A stretch of 64,000 nucleotides of DNA from Litoditis marina (GCA_964036275.1 OZ038435.1:17169712-17233711); one strand, 5' to 3'. Shown: positions 24,001 to 36,185, numbered from the stretch's first letter. Program-made: numbers and translations. The notes: a model not told the origin generated them from the sequence alone.

Positions 24001-25575
24001 TGTTTCTTTATCGCCCATTAGCCCATTAACACGTAACACCATACATGAGGCGATTTTAATGTCCATAAAAATTTATTAAAAATCAGGTGTTTATTTGAAT
24101 GACTAAAAATTAAAAAAATCGGTGGGGATGTTTTCAACAGTAAAAGTCGAGAATTGTCGAAATTCGGGCGATTTGAGACGTGGAGAAACTGATTAATCAA
24201 TATGCCATCCGACTAGGTCCCCTTATTAAATAGCTCATTATTTATTTGGTACGTATACTCACTTTTAGATCTTGGCGCCGTCGTTCCACAAAGTTGTGAT
24301 GAGATGGAATCCCATAGATGTCAGCACCCTTGGTGTTTCGGCCGAATCGGACTCAATCTGCCTGCAAATATCTCGGTGAGCTAGAGTAGCGAAAGTAGAT
24401 ACCACGTGAGAGTGTGAGTAGGTGTTCGTGGCCTAAGAAAAAAACCAAACTCATTCATTATTTTCAGTCGAGCTGGGCAAAGTGTACTAGATGCATGCGC
24501 TGGACCCATTTCGTATGTGACGGACTATTGACCAAGGTGGATCAAGAAAATGCAGCATCAACAGCGAGGGACAACTATGCATGTGCAAGGTAAACCTTAA
24601 TTTCATCATTTCATACACAATTCGATAAAGTTAACTTAGCACTCTACACACGGTGGTATCATAAATATTATAGTGAGCGGCATTGAAACAGTCAAGAAAC
24701 TAATGTAATCTGTGCTCTGACGTTGCTTAGAGAGGATATTCCATGTTCAGTGCATACCAGGACCAGCTAATGCAGCAGAGCTCATAATATGGGTATGTAA
24801 ATAAACGTGTTTATCATAAATAGATAATTAAAGTAATAATAACAACTCACAGATGCCTGGTAGAAGGAGAAGAAGAGGCATTCTCCTGTGTGCGGCTTTT
24901 CGAATCGGCCTGGGAAGAAATCTCCCACCGTGAGCAGCTACGACTGCGTCTGAAAACATTTGGTGAAGAAAACGGGTTCGTGAAGCATTTGAATGATGTA
25001 CTACGTGCAGTCGGGGTCAAGAGACAAGCCTACTTCACAGGTGAGTGAAATTCGAGATATCCCACCTGCGTAGATCCATTTGTTTAAATAATTTTCAATC
25101 AAAGAGAATCATGATTTGCCATATTAATTTAAATGCTCTACTATATGTATACAAACGCCAGTAAGGTCTGACTAAGCGACAAAAATTAGTCGGTTTTCGT
25201 ATGTAAACAAGTGAAAATCTGTGATTTTACATCAAAAGTAGACTGATTGTCTTCTTTTCGGCGAAAAAATAGTCCGTTTTTCAATTTTATTTGACTATTC
25301 GGACAACTTTACTGGTGTATGTATGTATACATTCAGGCGCGTTGACCGGGAATCATTGCAAACGTTTTCTGAAGAACATCCACCTCATCGTCGAGAAGTT
25401 TGCCACCTTCAAACACCATGACCCCGAACAACAGGCAATAGTTCGGGAAACAGCGGATAGATACCAAGCGGTTAGCAAGCGAGCATTTAAAATGAGAATA
25501 TATTACTTTATTTCTCCCCTGATCAAAAAAGCGTGTGAATTTAACATAGTTTGCCGTTCAGGGAATTCACACTAA
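21033..25575 (+). CDS. RING + DDE-transposase-like + PHD protein, partly degenerate
   Basis: Exons recognised: 21033-21259, 21509-21610, 21703-21929, 22169-22302, 22389-22566, 22697-~22775, 22822-23007, 23137-23940, 24269-24375, 24468-24589, ~24740-24786, 24853-25040 and 25337-25575. The first three are acidic and end in a C3HC4 RING: CSFC, then CRHFTCVEC, then CWMC. The 804-base exon holds the core: LRIGLDKGG (likely first Asp), FIIGDNKSLS (second Asp), a zinc pair in SHPCTIC, then VVPCLVHNILG. The next two exons form a PHD finger: CQHPWC, KCTRC, THFVC, YACAR. The last exon has GNHCKRFLKN. Most junctions keep phase. Breaks: the 22302/22389 join shifts frame, the exon at 22697 lacks a GT donor, and the PHD-to-24853 joins do not fit. 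The exon ending at 21929 uses a GC donor (GCAAGT). RING before a DDE core recalls RAG1; whether it is homologous is not known. It could be an intron-bearing transposon copy, a domesticated gene or its pseudogene. Confidence 0.7.
25149..25321. mobile_element. M2 MITE copy in the last intron of the RING-DDE-PHD gene
   Basis: Bounded by ACAAACGCCAGTAAGGTC and GGACAACTTTACTGGTGTATG. Its right end is 15 bases from the acceptor at 25336. Confidence 0.85.
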
Positions 25576-28500
25576 CAAAACTATTATAGTTTTTGCGAAA
25601 GTTCCACTAGGAAACATGATATATACCGAGTCGAACACCTAGGAAACTTGAGTTGATTACAAAAAAGGAAACCATACCGACCTTTTACTGCAGGTGTGTG
25701 GACCTCTGCGAACGTTTTATTAGGTTAGCCGTATTTCGGCTAGTTTTGTTTGCATGTTAGTGTAGTTGTTCACGGCTGTGCAGTTGATCTTCGTGAACTA
25801 TTTTTCCTACTATACTATCGAGTAATATTTGCAGCTTGGTTGGCAATTATTTTGTGGTTCATCATAGTTAGTCCAAAAAATGCAATATTTAACAGTTTGA
25901 CGTGCTATTTTTGAGTTCAGAGGTGCAGAAGTGCATCACTATAACTATTTTGAGCTTTGTAGTATGTAGTTTTAAGATTTTTATGATGTCACTCAAAATT
26001 GTATTTTTTTGTTTTTCTCGTTTCGTTTAGCCATTTTCGTGTTTTCTGTACAACGTTTCGATGCACAAGTGAATGAATATGTGAATTATTGGTTTTCATT
26101 GTATTTGACATCAATAACAAAACAAAAATAGAGTATTTGTGCATAATTGGAGGTACCAGCTGTTTTTAGCGGGGTACCAGCCGACCCTGGCCCTATTGCA
26201 AAATTACCGTAACCCGCCGCCCAAGTTGTGCACCAAGCTTTCATTTCACAACTTGATATCAACTAGTGGCCAATTTGGTGGCGCGAACCTTGGTAAACAA
26301 CTTGGTTTTTTACTTCAGAGATGTTGGTTCAATGCTCACCGATCCCGATCGATTGTTCCAACGTGTGGTTGCTCTCATTTTCTGTTAAATGTAGTTCACT
26401 ATATTTTCAATGTGCATGCTGGCATGGATATCTGCCTCTAAGTTGAATAAGGTTATTACCACAGAACATTTTATTATCGTAAGTCTCGTGAATATAGAGT
26501 GTGCCAAATCTATAAGCTTTTGTCTCTCGCTGGAAGCGAACCTGAAAGCAAATGTTTCGATTGAAATCAAGCACGTGTGTTGGTTCACAACGGAAATTGA
26601 GAAATAAAGTACCCTTTCGACGTTTCGTAGACGACGACTGTAGGTAACAGGGGGTACTGAAAATGTGAACAAACTAATACGTCGTGCTCAACTGGAAACT
26701 TTTGAAATGAGCTTATTTCTTAAATATTCGCCCATTGCTCTAACAAGTAATTAGTTCTGGACACTTTATAAAAATTACTGTTTTTCTGTGCCATGAATCG
26801 AAAATGTGTGTAGGTCAGAGCGACGTGAGGGACTGGATCCTTCACAAACTGTTGAATGTTTAAGGAGACGCAGGTTTAGAAGATATTTCCGGAATATTCA
26901 TGCACACGGCCTCAGAACACAAGAGCTCAAATCTGAATATGCTTTTGAAACTTTGTATATATATAGGCACAGTGACAGGTGAGGCTGCAGCATTTTTCGA
27001 ACATCGTCTTTTTTGGTCGTTTGGTAGATTGCTTGAGAAAATTATGTAGAGGAGACCGAACAATCAACTTTGTGACGTCTGCACAGTGATCTGCGCGTCT
27101 GCGTATCTTCGATCTACACTCTCTCTCTGCTGCACTGAAGTTAACTCAACTTGTTGAACTAGTTGCTGGCAAGATCGATTTTGAAACTGGTTTCACAAGC
27201 TGGACTTGGGTTGGAACTTCAGAGTGGCGAATAACCAACGCTCGTTCTACATTGTATATTCGCATTAGTTGTTTACTGTCTTTATTGTTTGTAAGTCAAG
27301 ATTAAGAAGTATTCAAATTTGAGTTGTAGCAAGCTAGGAGGATTGTCACGTTACACATATAAGATTTATTTTAGTTTATTCAGTTTGATCTATCTAGAGA
27401 AATTTAGTTTATTCAGTTTGACCTACAGAACCTTTAGACAATCAAGTGATTTGTGATCGCTGATTAGCGTGGGAACGTTGTTTCTACTTTTTCTACTTTT
27501 TAAATACCCGTTGCAAGTAGACAGGTGTTCAATGGAACTAAAATTGTCCGAGCAATTTCTATTTGAACTAAAAAAAGGTTAGGAATGAATGACCAGTCAT
27601 TTTTATGGAACTTTTGGGAATCGAAAAAGTAAGTTCCGTGATAAGCTTCAGACTGAGTCATGATGATGTTAACTTCTGCTGTGTTTGGTGTTTGTAGTTT
27701 GATTCCAAGAAGTTAACATACAATTTGACATTCCTGATAAACATTTCGGGAAAAACTTCACGCAATACAGGGCGAGTGATCGTTGATTTCCCGGCAGCAG
27801 ACGATAGAGTGTGTAGATCAAGGGTGCGCAGATGTGCAGAACGTTGTATAGAAGTTTGACTAACAATTGCCTACGGGTATGGAACTCTCTGAGTGAGACG
27901 TACCAAGAGATTCACGTAAAGACACGTGCAATTTTCGATTATAATCAGTTCATTTCGTCTCAATACATCATGGTAAATGGTTGGTTTCCGGTTTTTTTCG
28001 GTTCGTACACTAGTTTTTAAGAAAATGGACCGAATTTCTTGAAGTTTTCTAACCGTTGTTAGTGAGAGAAATGTATGTTTACCTTCTCACAACCATTGAG
28101 CCACTACCTTGAAAGGACCACCCAATTTCTGCAGTAGTTTGCTCTTTTAGTACAGCACAACTATTGAATATCGCAGCAAACAGTACTGCAAACTTATGTT
28201 AAACTCTAATTTAACCAAAATAACCGGGTTTTTCTGCTTTATTTTCCCCACAAGTATTATCCGAAAACTGTCGTATTGGTCAAAATCAATTGAATAATAT
28301 ATTTTAGGGTTTAAATGGATGAAATCAACTCATTACATAAAAGATTTTAGTAAAGAAAATAAAAGTTTAAAATTTTATAAAGAAACACTTTTGGTTTTTA
28401 AATTTTTGCCTACAAACTTTACTTTGTTGCCTACCAACTACAATAATAATTCGCTCTCCAGTTACCACTTGTATGTGATGTAGGCAGATCAATCAAACTA
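25576..28500. other. Intergenic, mostly featureless
   Basis: About 2.9 kb of AT-rich DNA. It holds one SINE copy (26495-26650) and a degenerate M1-like patch near 27075-27140. A 60-base GC-richer patch at 26150-26330 has no splice-consistent frame. Confidence 0.5.
26495..26650 (-). mobile_element. Diverged SINE copy
   Basis: Carries the reverse complement of the SINE tail and B-box region (CTCTCGCTGGAAGCGAACCTG) and ends GACGACGACTGTAG like the other copies. The B box is mutated. Confidence 0.6.
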
Positions 28501-28660
28501 CAATATCACACTACACGCTGGGGGCGTTTCTCATGAGAATCTCATGAACACCTCAGGAGCTACTCGTGGACTTCTAGTGTTGAAACATAGGAACCAATGG
28601 AATCTCATCAGAAGTTGGTGAGATATCGCTCATGAGGTATCTCATGAGAGATTCCTACAG
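28500..28660. repeat. Cluster of TCTCATGAG palindromes
   Basis: At least four copies of TCATGAG or its near variants in 150 bases, forming imperfect inverted repeats directly upstream of the first exon of the membrane-protein gene at 28677. Either a small foldback element or part of the promoter. Confidence 0.5.
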
Positions 28661-28676
28661 TAACGCTCGATTGCAG

Positions 28677-31600
28677 TGACGACCGTATTGCCGCTTCTGT
28701 TGAGCACGACATTGAGCAATGTGAATCCTAGTTCCGCCGTCAACCCGAAAATCTCCTGTGGACAAGGATTCATTATCTACGATGGAGAGAAAATGAATCC
28801 GTCCAGAACAATTGTGGCAACTGATGACGTGCGTTTCAATCTTCTACTCAGATAGAACCCGGGGTAGTTAGAGGGGATCCCGGACTATTAGCCCCAACTT
28901 TTTAATTACACCCTGCATTGGAATAGACGACCATCAGAATGGCACCTAGGGATAGGGAAGGGTCATGCGTCGCAAGCTTGTTAGAACTGCGGTAGCTTTT
29001 GAAGTTTGAATCTCACCGCCTTGCAAGAATAAGTTCAGTAGACGCCAAAAATTGAATCTCGACCAAAATCGATGAGCAATGTATCATTTGAAAGGAAAAT
29101 GTCAGGCGAATTTGTTCGTAGAGTAGTTTTCGATATATACATCTAAGTGATTGTGAAAAATTAAGTGCAATAGTTTCATTAGCAAGAAAATCATGAAATC
29201 TGGCAATAAATATGTAGATACATAACATTGTTACTCTTCTCGTGTATCATACACATGGCTAAGTATATTAGAAGTGAAGTCACGTGAAGTTAGCATTCTA
29301 ATGAGGAATCGTGCACTTTGTCATCGCACGTTTCTGAGTTTCGCTGTGTTTAACATGTTCCACGTGACTGTGCAATTGACTAACAGTATACATGGGTATA
29401 ACAAAAGAGTCACTTGTTATGTACGAACCTATTAGAAATATGGCTGGAAACATCATCACATCGAGGCCACAAGAAAGAACAAAAAGAACGTTAAATGAAA
29501 TTATGGAAATTATTGTTATCACTACTCATTCAAGCATGCAGAATGAGGATGATTCCTAATTTGAAGTATGTATAAATGAGAGACAGAGTTTAACGTAAGC
29601 TAGAACTTCGGAATCAAAAAAACAAAGTATGAATTACACATTGCAACTGAATTACATGCAAAATGAAATAATCTCATTCTAAATGTTAAAGACTGTTTCG
29701 AGATGCGAAGTTTGAACTTTCATAATGAGTGGACTGTAATTGGTTATCACATTCTATGAAGTATTCGTCTGACTAGTAAAAAGAAAACTATTGCAACAAC
29801 TTTTCACCGTCTGTTTTTAAAACTAACTCTACTAATCGAACCCCACTAGGATTCAAACTACAAACACCGAACAACAATTATGAGTGAACCTTTGTGTTGC
29901 TTCCATAATTCGCGGAAACTTTATTCAAAACTACATCTTATGAGCGAATAACTAGGACAAACCTCCATAGAACATGATTCTTCCTCTCATTATGTACACT
30001 GAAACTTATACGAAAGCCAAGATGTAAGATACTTTGACAGATATAACCGCGTGTCTCTGTGTTTGGGCATGAAAAATAGCAAGCTACGAAATGAAAGAGT
30101 AGTTGCGGTGAGGGACGAATTACGGCGGAGCTTTTCAACAACGACACGAAACCATAACTCAGGCGAAAATAATTCGAATTGGCTGAAATTTTCACACAAT
30201 GTTCAATTCGTGATTTTCTAACGTTCTCTCTTTTTAGTTTTCAAAAAAAAAATTATATTTGAAGCTTTTTGTTAATTAAAAGGAAAAAAACGAGTCCGCA
30301 ATGGCCAAACCAAAGACAACTCACGCAGAGCTCCACGCGATATTCATCCAAGTCCAAGAGCCCGCCACGGCTTAATTAACCTACACTAACGTCTAAATGT
30401 GTCACAATTATCACGCTACTCATCACAACCAGTTACCGAAGGTTTGGTGCACGCAAAGACGTTCATCATGAATAATTGATAACGATTACCAGGAAATAAT
30501 TGATTCTGGAACTAACTTTGAACTGTCTCAAAAGATTCAGAGAACGTGGTATACCATTTATTGTAGTTCCTCTTCACTTTGTGATTTCAATGATATATTT
30601 TGTTCAAAATTAAGTGCACCCACAACATAATATGATTGCAAAAGTTTCAAGCTTATCCTTCTTGTAAGTTCATTACCGTGCACTTGGTGGCTATCTGTGA
30701 CCCCAATTATCTCCGACTGCCATCGAGAGCCAAGTTGTGGCTAAACTGTGGCTAATAGTCCTAAGCCCAGTTAGGAGGGGGACATAAGGGGGCGTGGCTT
30801 ATTAGCTCAGGCTTTGCTCGAAAAATCAATGCCACGTGCCAGATTTTGAGTCTTCAATGCGGCAAAACTGTGGTTAAGGGTGGATAAAATAGAATTGAGA
30901 GTGAAAATTAGTGAGAAAACTAGATCTAAATGCATTAATTTCCTCATATGTTGGAAGATGAAGAAGTTTCGTTTTTACAATATGGGACTTAGGGGGATAC
31001 TTGGTCCGGAGTTCGGTACCGCAAGACTTGGTACCAGCTTTTCCACGGCTAAGTCCCATGAGAATTGTCATAGTAGGCCATAAGCATGAGTATCCCAACG
31101 GAAAGCTCTATTTGCGGACGCTTGCCGAATTTATAAATTTCTGCCTCTCGCCGGAATCGAACCTGCGAGCAAAACGATTGTAATAGAGCGGCTAACCACT
31201 TCAGTACATAGGTGGCAAGCTTTGGCATCGAAGACATCTGCTCGTACACAGCGAAAAGTGAGATATACAGTACCCTCCCTCCTTTCCGTTGGCGACGACT
31301 ATAATTAGCGTTCTTGTTATAGCCGTTGTCATACTAGAAGTGAGAAACAACAAGCTTGTACTGTAATGTATTGTGTAGCAATAATAGTTTGTTCGCTACA
31401 AACACCAATGGATTGTACAACTATGCTTCGTTCAAATTAAAACTTATTTTCGTATTTCAGTTGTATTACATAAACAACTCGGATGACATTGTTTCCTGTG
31501 CTTTCTCGCTGATAACCCCGTGCTCCGATCTGAAGGTTTCCATGATAGCTGTGGTAACGGATGATATCGATCAAAAGGTACAGTGAAAATTAGGCCACGC

Positions 31601-32425
31601 CCCGTTTTTGTTTGCGAGGATTGTTATACAGTCAGTGACTAAGATTAAGTTGTACTTTGCCACACGCCATATTTCATGAATTTCGAACCGAATCAACGCA
31701 CAGCGAGCTAGGGCAACAAATACCGATTATCACACGTTTCTGAGTTCTGCTGTGTTTGACACTTTTCACGTGACTGTACAATTGACTAGCAGTACATTTA
31801 TCCTCCAGTCTTCATAATTTGGAAAGCATGCTCATTCGTTATGATTTGATCTTGCTTCAGGCCTTAGTTTATGAATTTCGAACCAAAAACTACAAGATCA
31901 AACTTTAAACGCTGAAGGACAGAGCTATAAACTGTTGGTCAATTGCACAGTCACGTGAAACATGTTATACACAGCAGAACTGAGAAACGTGCAATGACAA
32001 GTGCACGATTCTTCATTAAAATGTTAACTTTACGTGGCTGTTCATTTCACTATAGATGCTTGCTTGCGAGAGACTACCCTTGGGGGGGGGGGGGGGGGGC
32101 GATTCTACAATTTTCCCGACTTCAGTTCAGGGTACGTATGCTAGAAGATCCCGGCACCCTCATCCCATCCTGCGTCTCTCGCTCTGCCTCACTATTTCTT
32201 GTCTCTTACATCCCGGCGGGATGTGAGAGCAGAGAAATAGCGTATGTTTGAGGAGACGCAGGATGGGATGAAGGTGCCGGAATCTTCTAGCATACGTACT
32301 GAGTTCGTTGCTTTCCAGTCCTCCACCTCGTGTTTCGCTGAAGTGGCGACAGAACGCATAGTCTGTCATTGTTCCGGAAGGGAATGCAATAGGGACATAT
32401 ACACACTGCACGTGAGTTGTACTGC

Positions 32426-32475
<50 letters not shown>

Positions 32476-35400
32476 TTAATAATAATAATAATAATATGTA
32501 CAGTTGTGATGAACTAATCTTGCAGTAACATGATCACTATTGTACTTGATGTTTGTACTTGATCTCAAACTATATTCAGTTATCAGGAAGTGAGCAAATT
32601 TCACTGGTATTCTCAATGCTGTATGATCTATGTGTATAAATGTGTTTAATATTAGGTTTTTAATAAGTGGTCGAACAATTGGAATAAACTACGAATTAAT
32701 GCCGAACATACTGTATTTTATTGCATCGGAAATAGCAAACTCTATAAACTTCTGAGAGTAAAGTGACCGGGATCTTACGAACTAAACTTGAAATTTGGTT
32801 CTGCTCATTCACAGAAAAGAGTTAAAAAAAGCAAATTAAAACTTCAAATTGTAAATTCTCGTTTGTGTTACAGGCGGCCCTGTTGACGGAATACGAATAT
32901 AACGCGACTCACTCAGAAAAGAATTTGTGGGTTTTGACTAGTGTTTCTCATGTCGGCGTTATACTGTTAGCCAATGGCACAGTCACGCAAGAAATGTTGA
33001 ACACAGCAGAACTCAGAAACGTGCAATGACAAAGTGCACGATTCCTCATTAGAATGCTAACTTTACGTGACTATTCATTCTACTTTTCGTATATGGTTCG
33101 CTTTTTTCACCGTTTACGCCGCTCAGTTCTGCTGTGTTGCTGAAACGTGTTTGACTTGAAAAAAAGAATGAAAAACACTTTTCTCCACAAGTGTTGCGGG
33201 AAAAAATCCAAAAAATGCAAAAGTTATTGTTATGCAACCGTTCTTTTGTGGACTCAGTGTTCATTGTTAACACCCTCAATATTGTATTCGTATGGATCGA
33301 GTCTAAGGAATAAACATTATTCCTACTTCATTATTAGTATTTTTAATAATAATAGTACTGTTCCAGCCCCCACCATCCCCGTTCGAGAGAATTTTTGCAT
33401 TGTGCCATACAAGGAGTCAGACGCGCTTACGGATTTGGTAATTTTCGCTCAGCTCAGCTTTATAGCTTTTTTCGTGCAGTAATTTCTCTTCTGCTAGTTT
33501 TTCTTCGAGTAATTCATTCTGTGCTGATTCTCTATCAATAATTATTCTATCTTGATCTTAATATTGAATTATTCAAATATTGATTTTTCCTGGACTATTG
33601 TCTATTGATTTCGTATAATAATAATAATTGTTATAATAGTTTTTACTATAATAATTAATTTACTGACTTCGATATTATGTTGCAGCAGGCGCTCCTCTAC
33701 CACCTTTCAACAGCAGTGGAAGGGAGTTTGAACAGTGGAAACAGAAAAATAACCTGTGAGTGAAATTCAATCGATAATTGTATAAATGTGCATTGATTTA
33801 TTTTAGAAGAGTTCTAGGGGGAAAATTTCACTTTCGCCCCCACCCAACAATCGCTCCGTGACAGTTTGGCCCCGACCCGCACTAGTTTCGACAAGAACTG
33901 GTTGGGGCTAAAGTCAAATGTACGGTAGGGTGAGGGGCTAAAGTTGAATGTCGACATTGTACAATCACCCCCCCCCCCCTAACGTGAATTGGGGGTTGAA
34001 ATCTTGAAAGTAACATGCCTGGTAATCTTTAACAATCCCCCCCCCCCCCCCACCCTTCTGACTCTTAGTTGAAACGGAGCCATGTAACTTTCACCCCCTT
34101 CTCAGAACGATTAGCGCCAATTTTCTGCAATTGGCCAGCTACAAAAACGAGAGAGCATGCAGGTCAATGACGCGCAGACAAGCTAAGACAGTCTGCGTCT
34201 CTCTGACCTGCCCACTCTCTCGTTCAGCCAATAAAAAAGTGGCTGGCCAATTGGCTGGGAATTGTCTGAGTAGGTGGGGGGGGGGGGGTGTGAGAGTAAC
34301 ACAGGACTTATTTCGGCTAAAACAAAAAAAAAGTGGGGGCGAAGGGAAAATGTCCCCGTTTTAGGAAATCTTGAACGATATTTAGTTGTGATCGGTCATT
34401 CATTTGATCAATAACTATACTTTGTAGTCTGATGAGTATATTCGATCAATAATCGCACTTTGTCGTCTTCATACAACTAATAATTGTACTTCGTAGTCTG
34501 GTGTAGTTCGTTGATTCTTCGTGTCACTTGACTAAACAGCAAATTTGATCAATCAATCCTTGTACTCTTCATCTAATCAATACCTCTACTTTGTAGTCTG
34601 GTCCAGCCCCCCATCTCCCAATGTTCTCTGTCCAGTATGGTTGAACTGTCCTCCCCGAACTATTCGCTCCTCTTCACCAGTATAATAGCAGCAGAGGGAG
34701 TTGTGCTCTCCCTGCTTCTAATTGCTATTGCCATTATTTGCAAAAGACAAAATAGCAAATCTACACCCAAAAAGAAGGTTGGTTTTGCGAAACGAACAGG
34801 TACTGTAATTTCTAAATAAATCCTTTCTAATCGTTGATCATATAATTTGGTATAACTGCTTTTTCTTTCATTTTTATAGACAACGTTTTTCTCGGCTCCT
34901 AAAGTTGATCAGAAATGGGGAGTGCCAAATTCATGGAAGCTTGGCTCCCGCCGGAATCGAACCTGAGAGCAAAAGATTGCTGCGCGCTACTAACCACTGC
35001 GCTACGACAACTCACATCCCATCATTTCGAATCAAAGTCTTGGGTTCGTACGCAGCGAAAACCGAGATATCCAGTACCCTCCCGCCGTTCCGTTGGCGAC
35101 GACTGTAAAGTTTGGTTCTTGTGTCCTACCTTTTTTTTCAATTTCAGACCAAGAAAGTGGAAGCGTCATCAAAATCTCCCGCCAATGTGGGTTCAAGTTC
35201 TTGGAAATAGATCACATGTAGTTTGATCTGTAATCTGGATATACATCAAAATACAAAGATCAAAGTACGAACACCACCAAAATCGAATAAACTTGTATTT
35301 GTAACGCGGTTTTATGCTGTGAAAACGCTTGCAACTTAAAATACCGGAGAAGATGCAGACTTAAATACTGGTGTCGAATTAGCCTGCATCTCCTTATGAA

Positions 35401-36089
35401 TTTCAAACAGTACAGGCGACATCTGGCTGACCCCGGTATTTTAAGTTGCAAAAATGGCGAGTCCGGTATTTTAAGTTGCAACGGTTTTTCAGAGATGTGT
35501 GAACCGATGTTCTCACCTCAATTTTTTTTAGGGAAAGAAAGGCGAAACACCGACAAAATCACCGAATGCCACTGTAGGTTCAAGTGAAAAAAATTATTTT
35601 TCTCTTTTTCTCTCGCTCTCTCTCTCTCTCTCTCTGATTGATTGATTGATTGATTTATTTACATGCAAGCATGTGATATACAAGAGGAGAAAGCTCTTCC
35701 GACGCTCTCTTGTTATCTTTCTCTCCCTTCCACTTCTCTCTCCCCTGTATCTGAATCAATCTCTGTCTTTCTCTCATCCCCTATTCTCTTTAGAACCTTT
35801 TCTGTCTCTCACCTTTTATCTCTCCTTCTTCCTTAATCTCTCTCTCTCTCTCTTTCATTTCTACCTTTTGTTTCTCGAGTTCTCTGTCTTTCTTTGTCTG
35901 TCTCTCCCCCCTCTCAATCAGACATAAACTATTCTGTTTCCATATTTTTTAAGTAATACACTCTGTAGAATAACGTTCTACATGTCTTCTCCTCTCATCT
36001 CTCTCTTTCCTATTAAACCCGTATTTCTTGCTAATTTCAGTCAATTTTTCCAGACGCCGTCTTCTACTTCGCAGAAAAGTCCATTTTAG
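28677..36089 (+). CDS. Type I membrane protein, paralog A
   Basis: Exons: 28677-28828, 31461-31577, 32319-32411, 32874-~32928, 33367-33437, 33686-33755, 34607-34777, 35148-35186, 35532-35573 and 36054-36089. The first reads (A)TG-ACG..., giving a signal-peptide-like MTTVLPLLLSTTLSNVNPSSA if an upstream exon ends in A. Cys-rich parts follow: SCAFSLITPCSDLK and VCHCSGRECN, the latter like three-finger/Ly6-type folds. A segment around AALLTEYEYNATHSEK has an N-glycosylation site. The 34607 exon holds QCS, then a membrane helix (VVLSLLLIAIAII) and CKRQN. Three in-phase micro-exons of 13, 14 and 11 codons add a Lys/Ser/Pro tail with repeated KSP. The 33755/34607 join needs one more C in a C6 run, so an indel or a different join is likely. 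Paralog B at 37521 aligns along the ectodomain, helix and tail. Poly(A) signal at 36186. Function unknown. Confidence 0.7.
29279..29391 (-). mobile_element. M7 repeat copy
   Basis: Contains AACATGTTCCACGTGACTG and GCACTTTGTCATCGCACG. It is the reverse complement of 31937-32050 and 32966-33082; all lie in introns of paralog A. Confidence 0.8.
30085..30345 (-). repeat. Repeat family R copy
   Basis: Nearly the reverse complement of 49945-50220: GAGTCCGCAATGGCCAAACC, TAGTTTTCAAAAAAAAAATT and GGCGGAGCTTTTCAACAACG are shared. Lies in the first large intron of paralog A. Confidence 0.8.
31125..31305 (-). mobile_element. SINE copy
   Basis: Carries the B-box complement GGAATCGAACCTGCGAGC and the end CCGTTGGCGACGACTATAA. 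The A box is mutated (ACCACTTCAGTACA). Confidence 0.8.
31727..31796 (-). mobile_element. M7 repeat fragment
   Basis: CACGTTTCTGAGTTCTGCTGTG through CACGTGACTGTACAATTGAC matches about the last 70 bases of the M7 copy at 29279-29391. Confidence 0.7.
31937..32050 (+). mobile_element. M7 repeat copy
   Basis: CAATTGCACAGTCACGTGAA to TTAACTTTACGTGGCTG; the same element as 32966-33082. Confidence 0.8.
32082..32099 (+). repeat. Poly-G tract, 18 G
   Basis: One of about ten G or C homopolymer tracts of nine or more bases in the window; see also 39097-39116. Confidence 0.98.
32132..32299. mobile_element. M6 palindromic MITE, full length
   Basis: 168-base near-perfect palindrome: GTACGTATGCTAGAAG at one end, CTTCTAGCATACGTAC at the other, with CATCCCGGCGGGATG at the centre. 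Identical architecture at 39908-40075 and 62231-62396. Its right end is 19 bases from the acceptor of the 32319 exon. Confidence 0.95.
32427..32497 (+). repeat. (AAT)n microsatellite
   Basis: About 23 AAT units with one interruption, starting 15 bases after the donor of the 32319-32411 exon. The poly-Asn frame across it is not a gene. Confidence 0.97.
32966..33082 (+). mobile_element. M7 repeat copy
   Basis: Begins about 40 bases beyond the ALLTEYEYN exon of paralog A. Shares CACAGCAGAACTCAGAAACG and GTGCACGATTCCTCATTAG with the other copies. Confidence 0.8.
34101..34270. mobile_element. M1 MITE copy, full length
   Basis: 170-base palindrome, CTCAGAACGATTAGCGCC to TTGGCTGGGAATTGTCTGAG, immediately followed by a poly-G tract. 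Confidence 0.9.
34918..35107 (-). mobile_element. SINE copy with intact A and B boxes
   Basis: Read on the minus strand it has A box TAGCGCAGTGG and B box GGTTCGATTCC about 43 bases apart, preceded by the family's leader (CGTCGCCAACGG...). It lies in the intron between the helix exon and the first tail micro-exon of paralog A. Confidence 0.88.
35600..36010. repeat. CT-rich low-complexity DNA
   Basis: (CT)n-rich intronic stretch of paralog A between its last two micro-exons, interrupted by the tail-like segment at 35633-35705. Confidence 0.85.
35633..35705 (-). mobile_element. Possible non-LTR retrotransposon 3' end
   Basis: On the minus strand the segment ends GCATGTAAATAAATCAATCAATC, an A/T-rich end with a (TCAA)n tail, as for RTE/CR1-type insertions truncated at the 5' end. 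Confidence 0.45.
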
Positions 36090-36185
36090 GAGAAAAACTC
36101 CGGAAATTTTGCTCAAGAAATTTCATGATCAATTCACTGTCTACATACCATATTACGAGTTCTCCGATACAATTCTGATACATCG

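Noticed and set aside
32244..32528. Protein with a run of over 20 Asn
   Set aside because: The Asn run is an (AAT)n microsatellite in an intron. Only 32319-32411 of this frame is an exon, and it ends at a GTGAGT donor.
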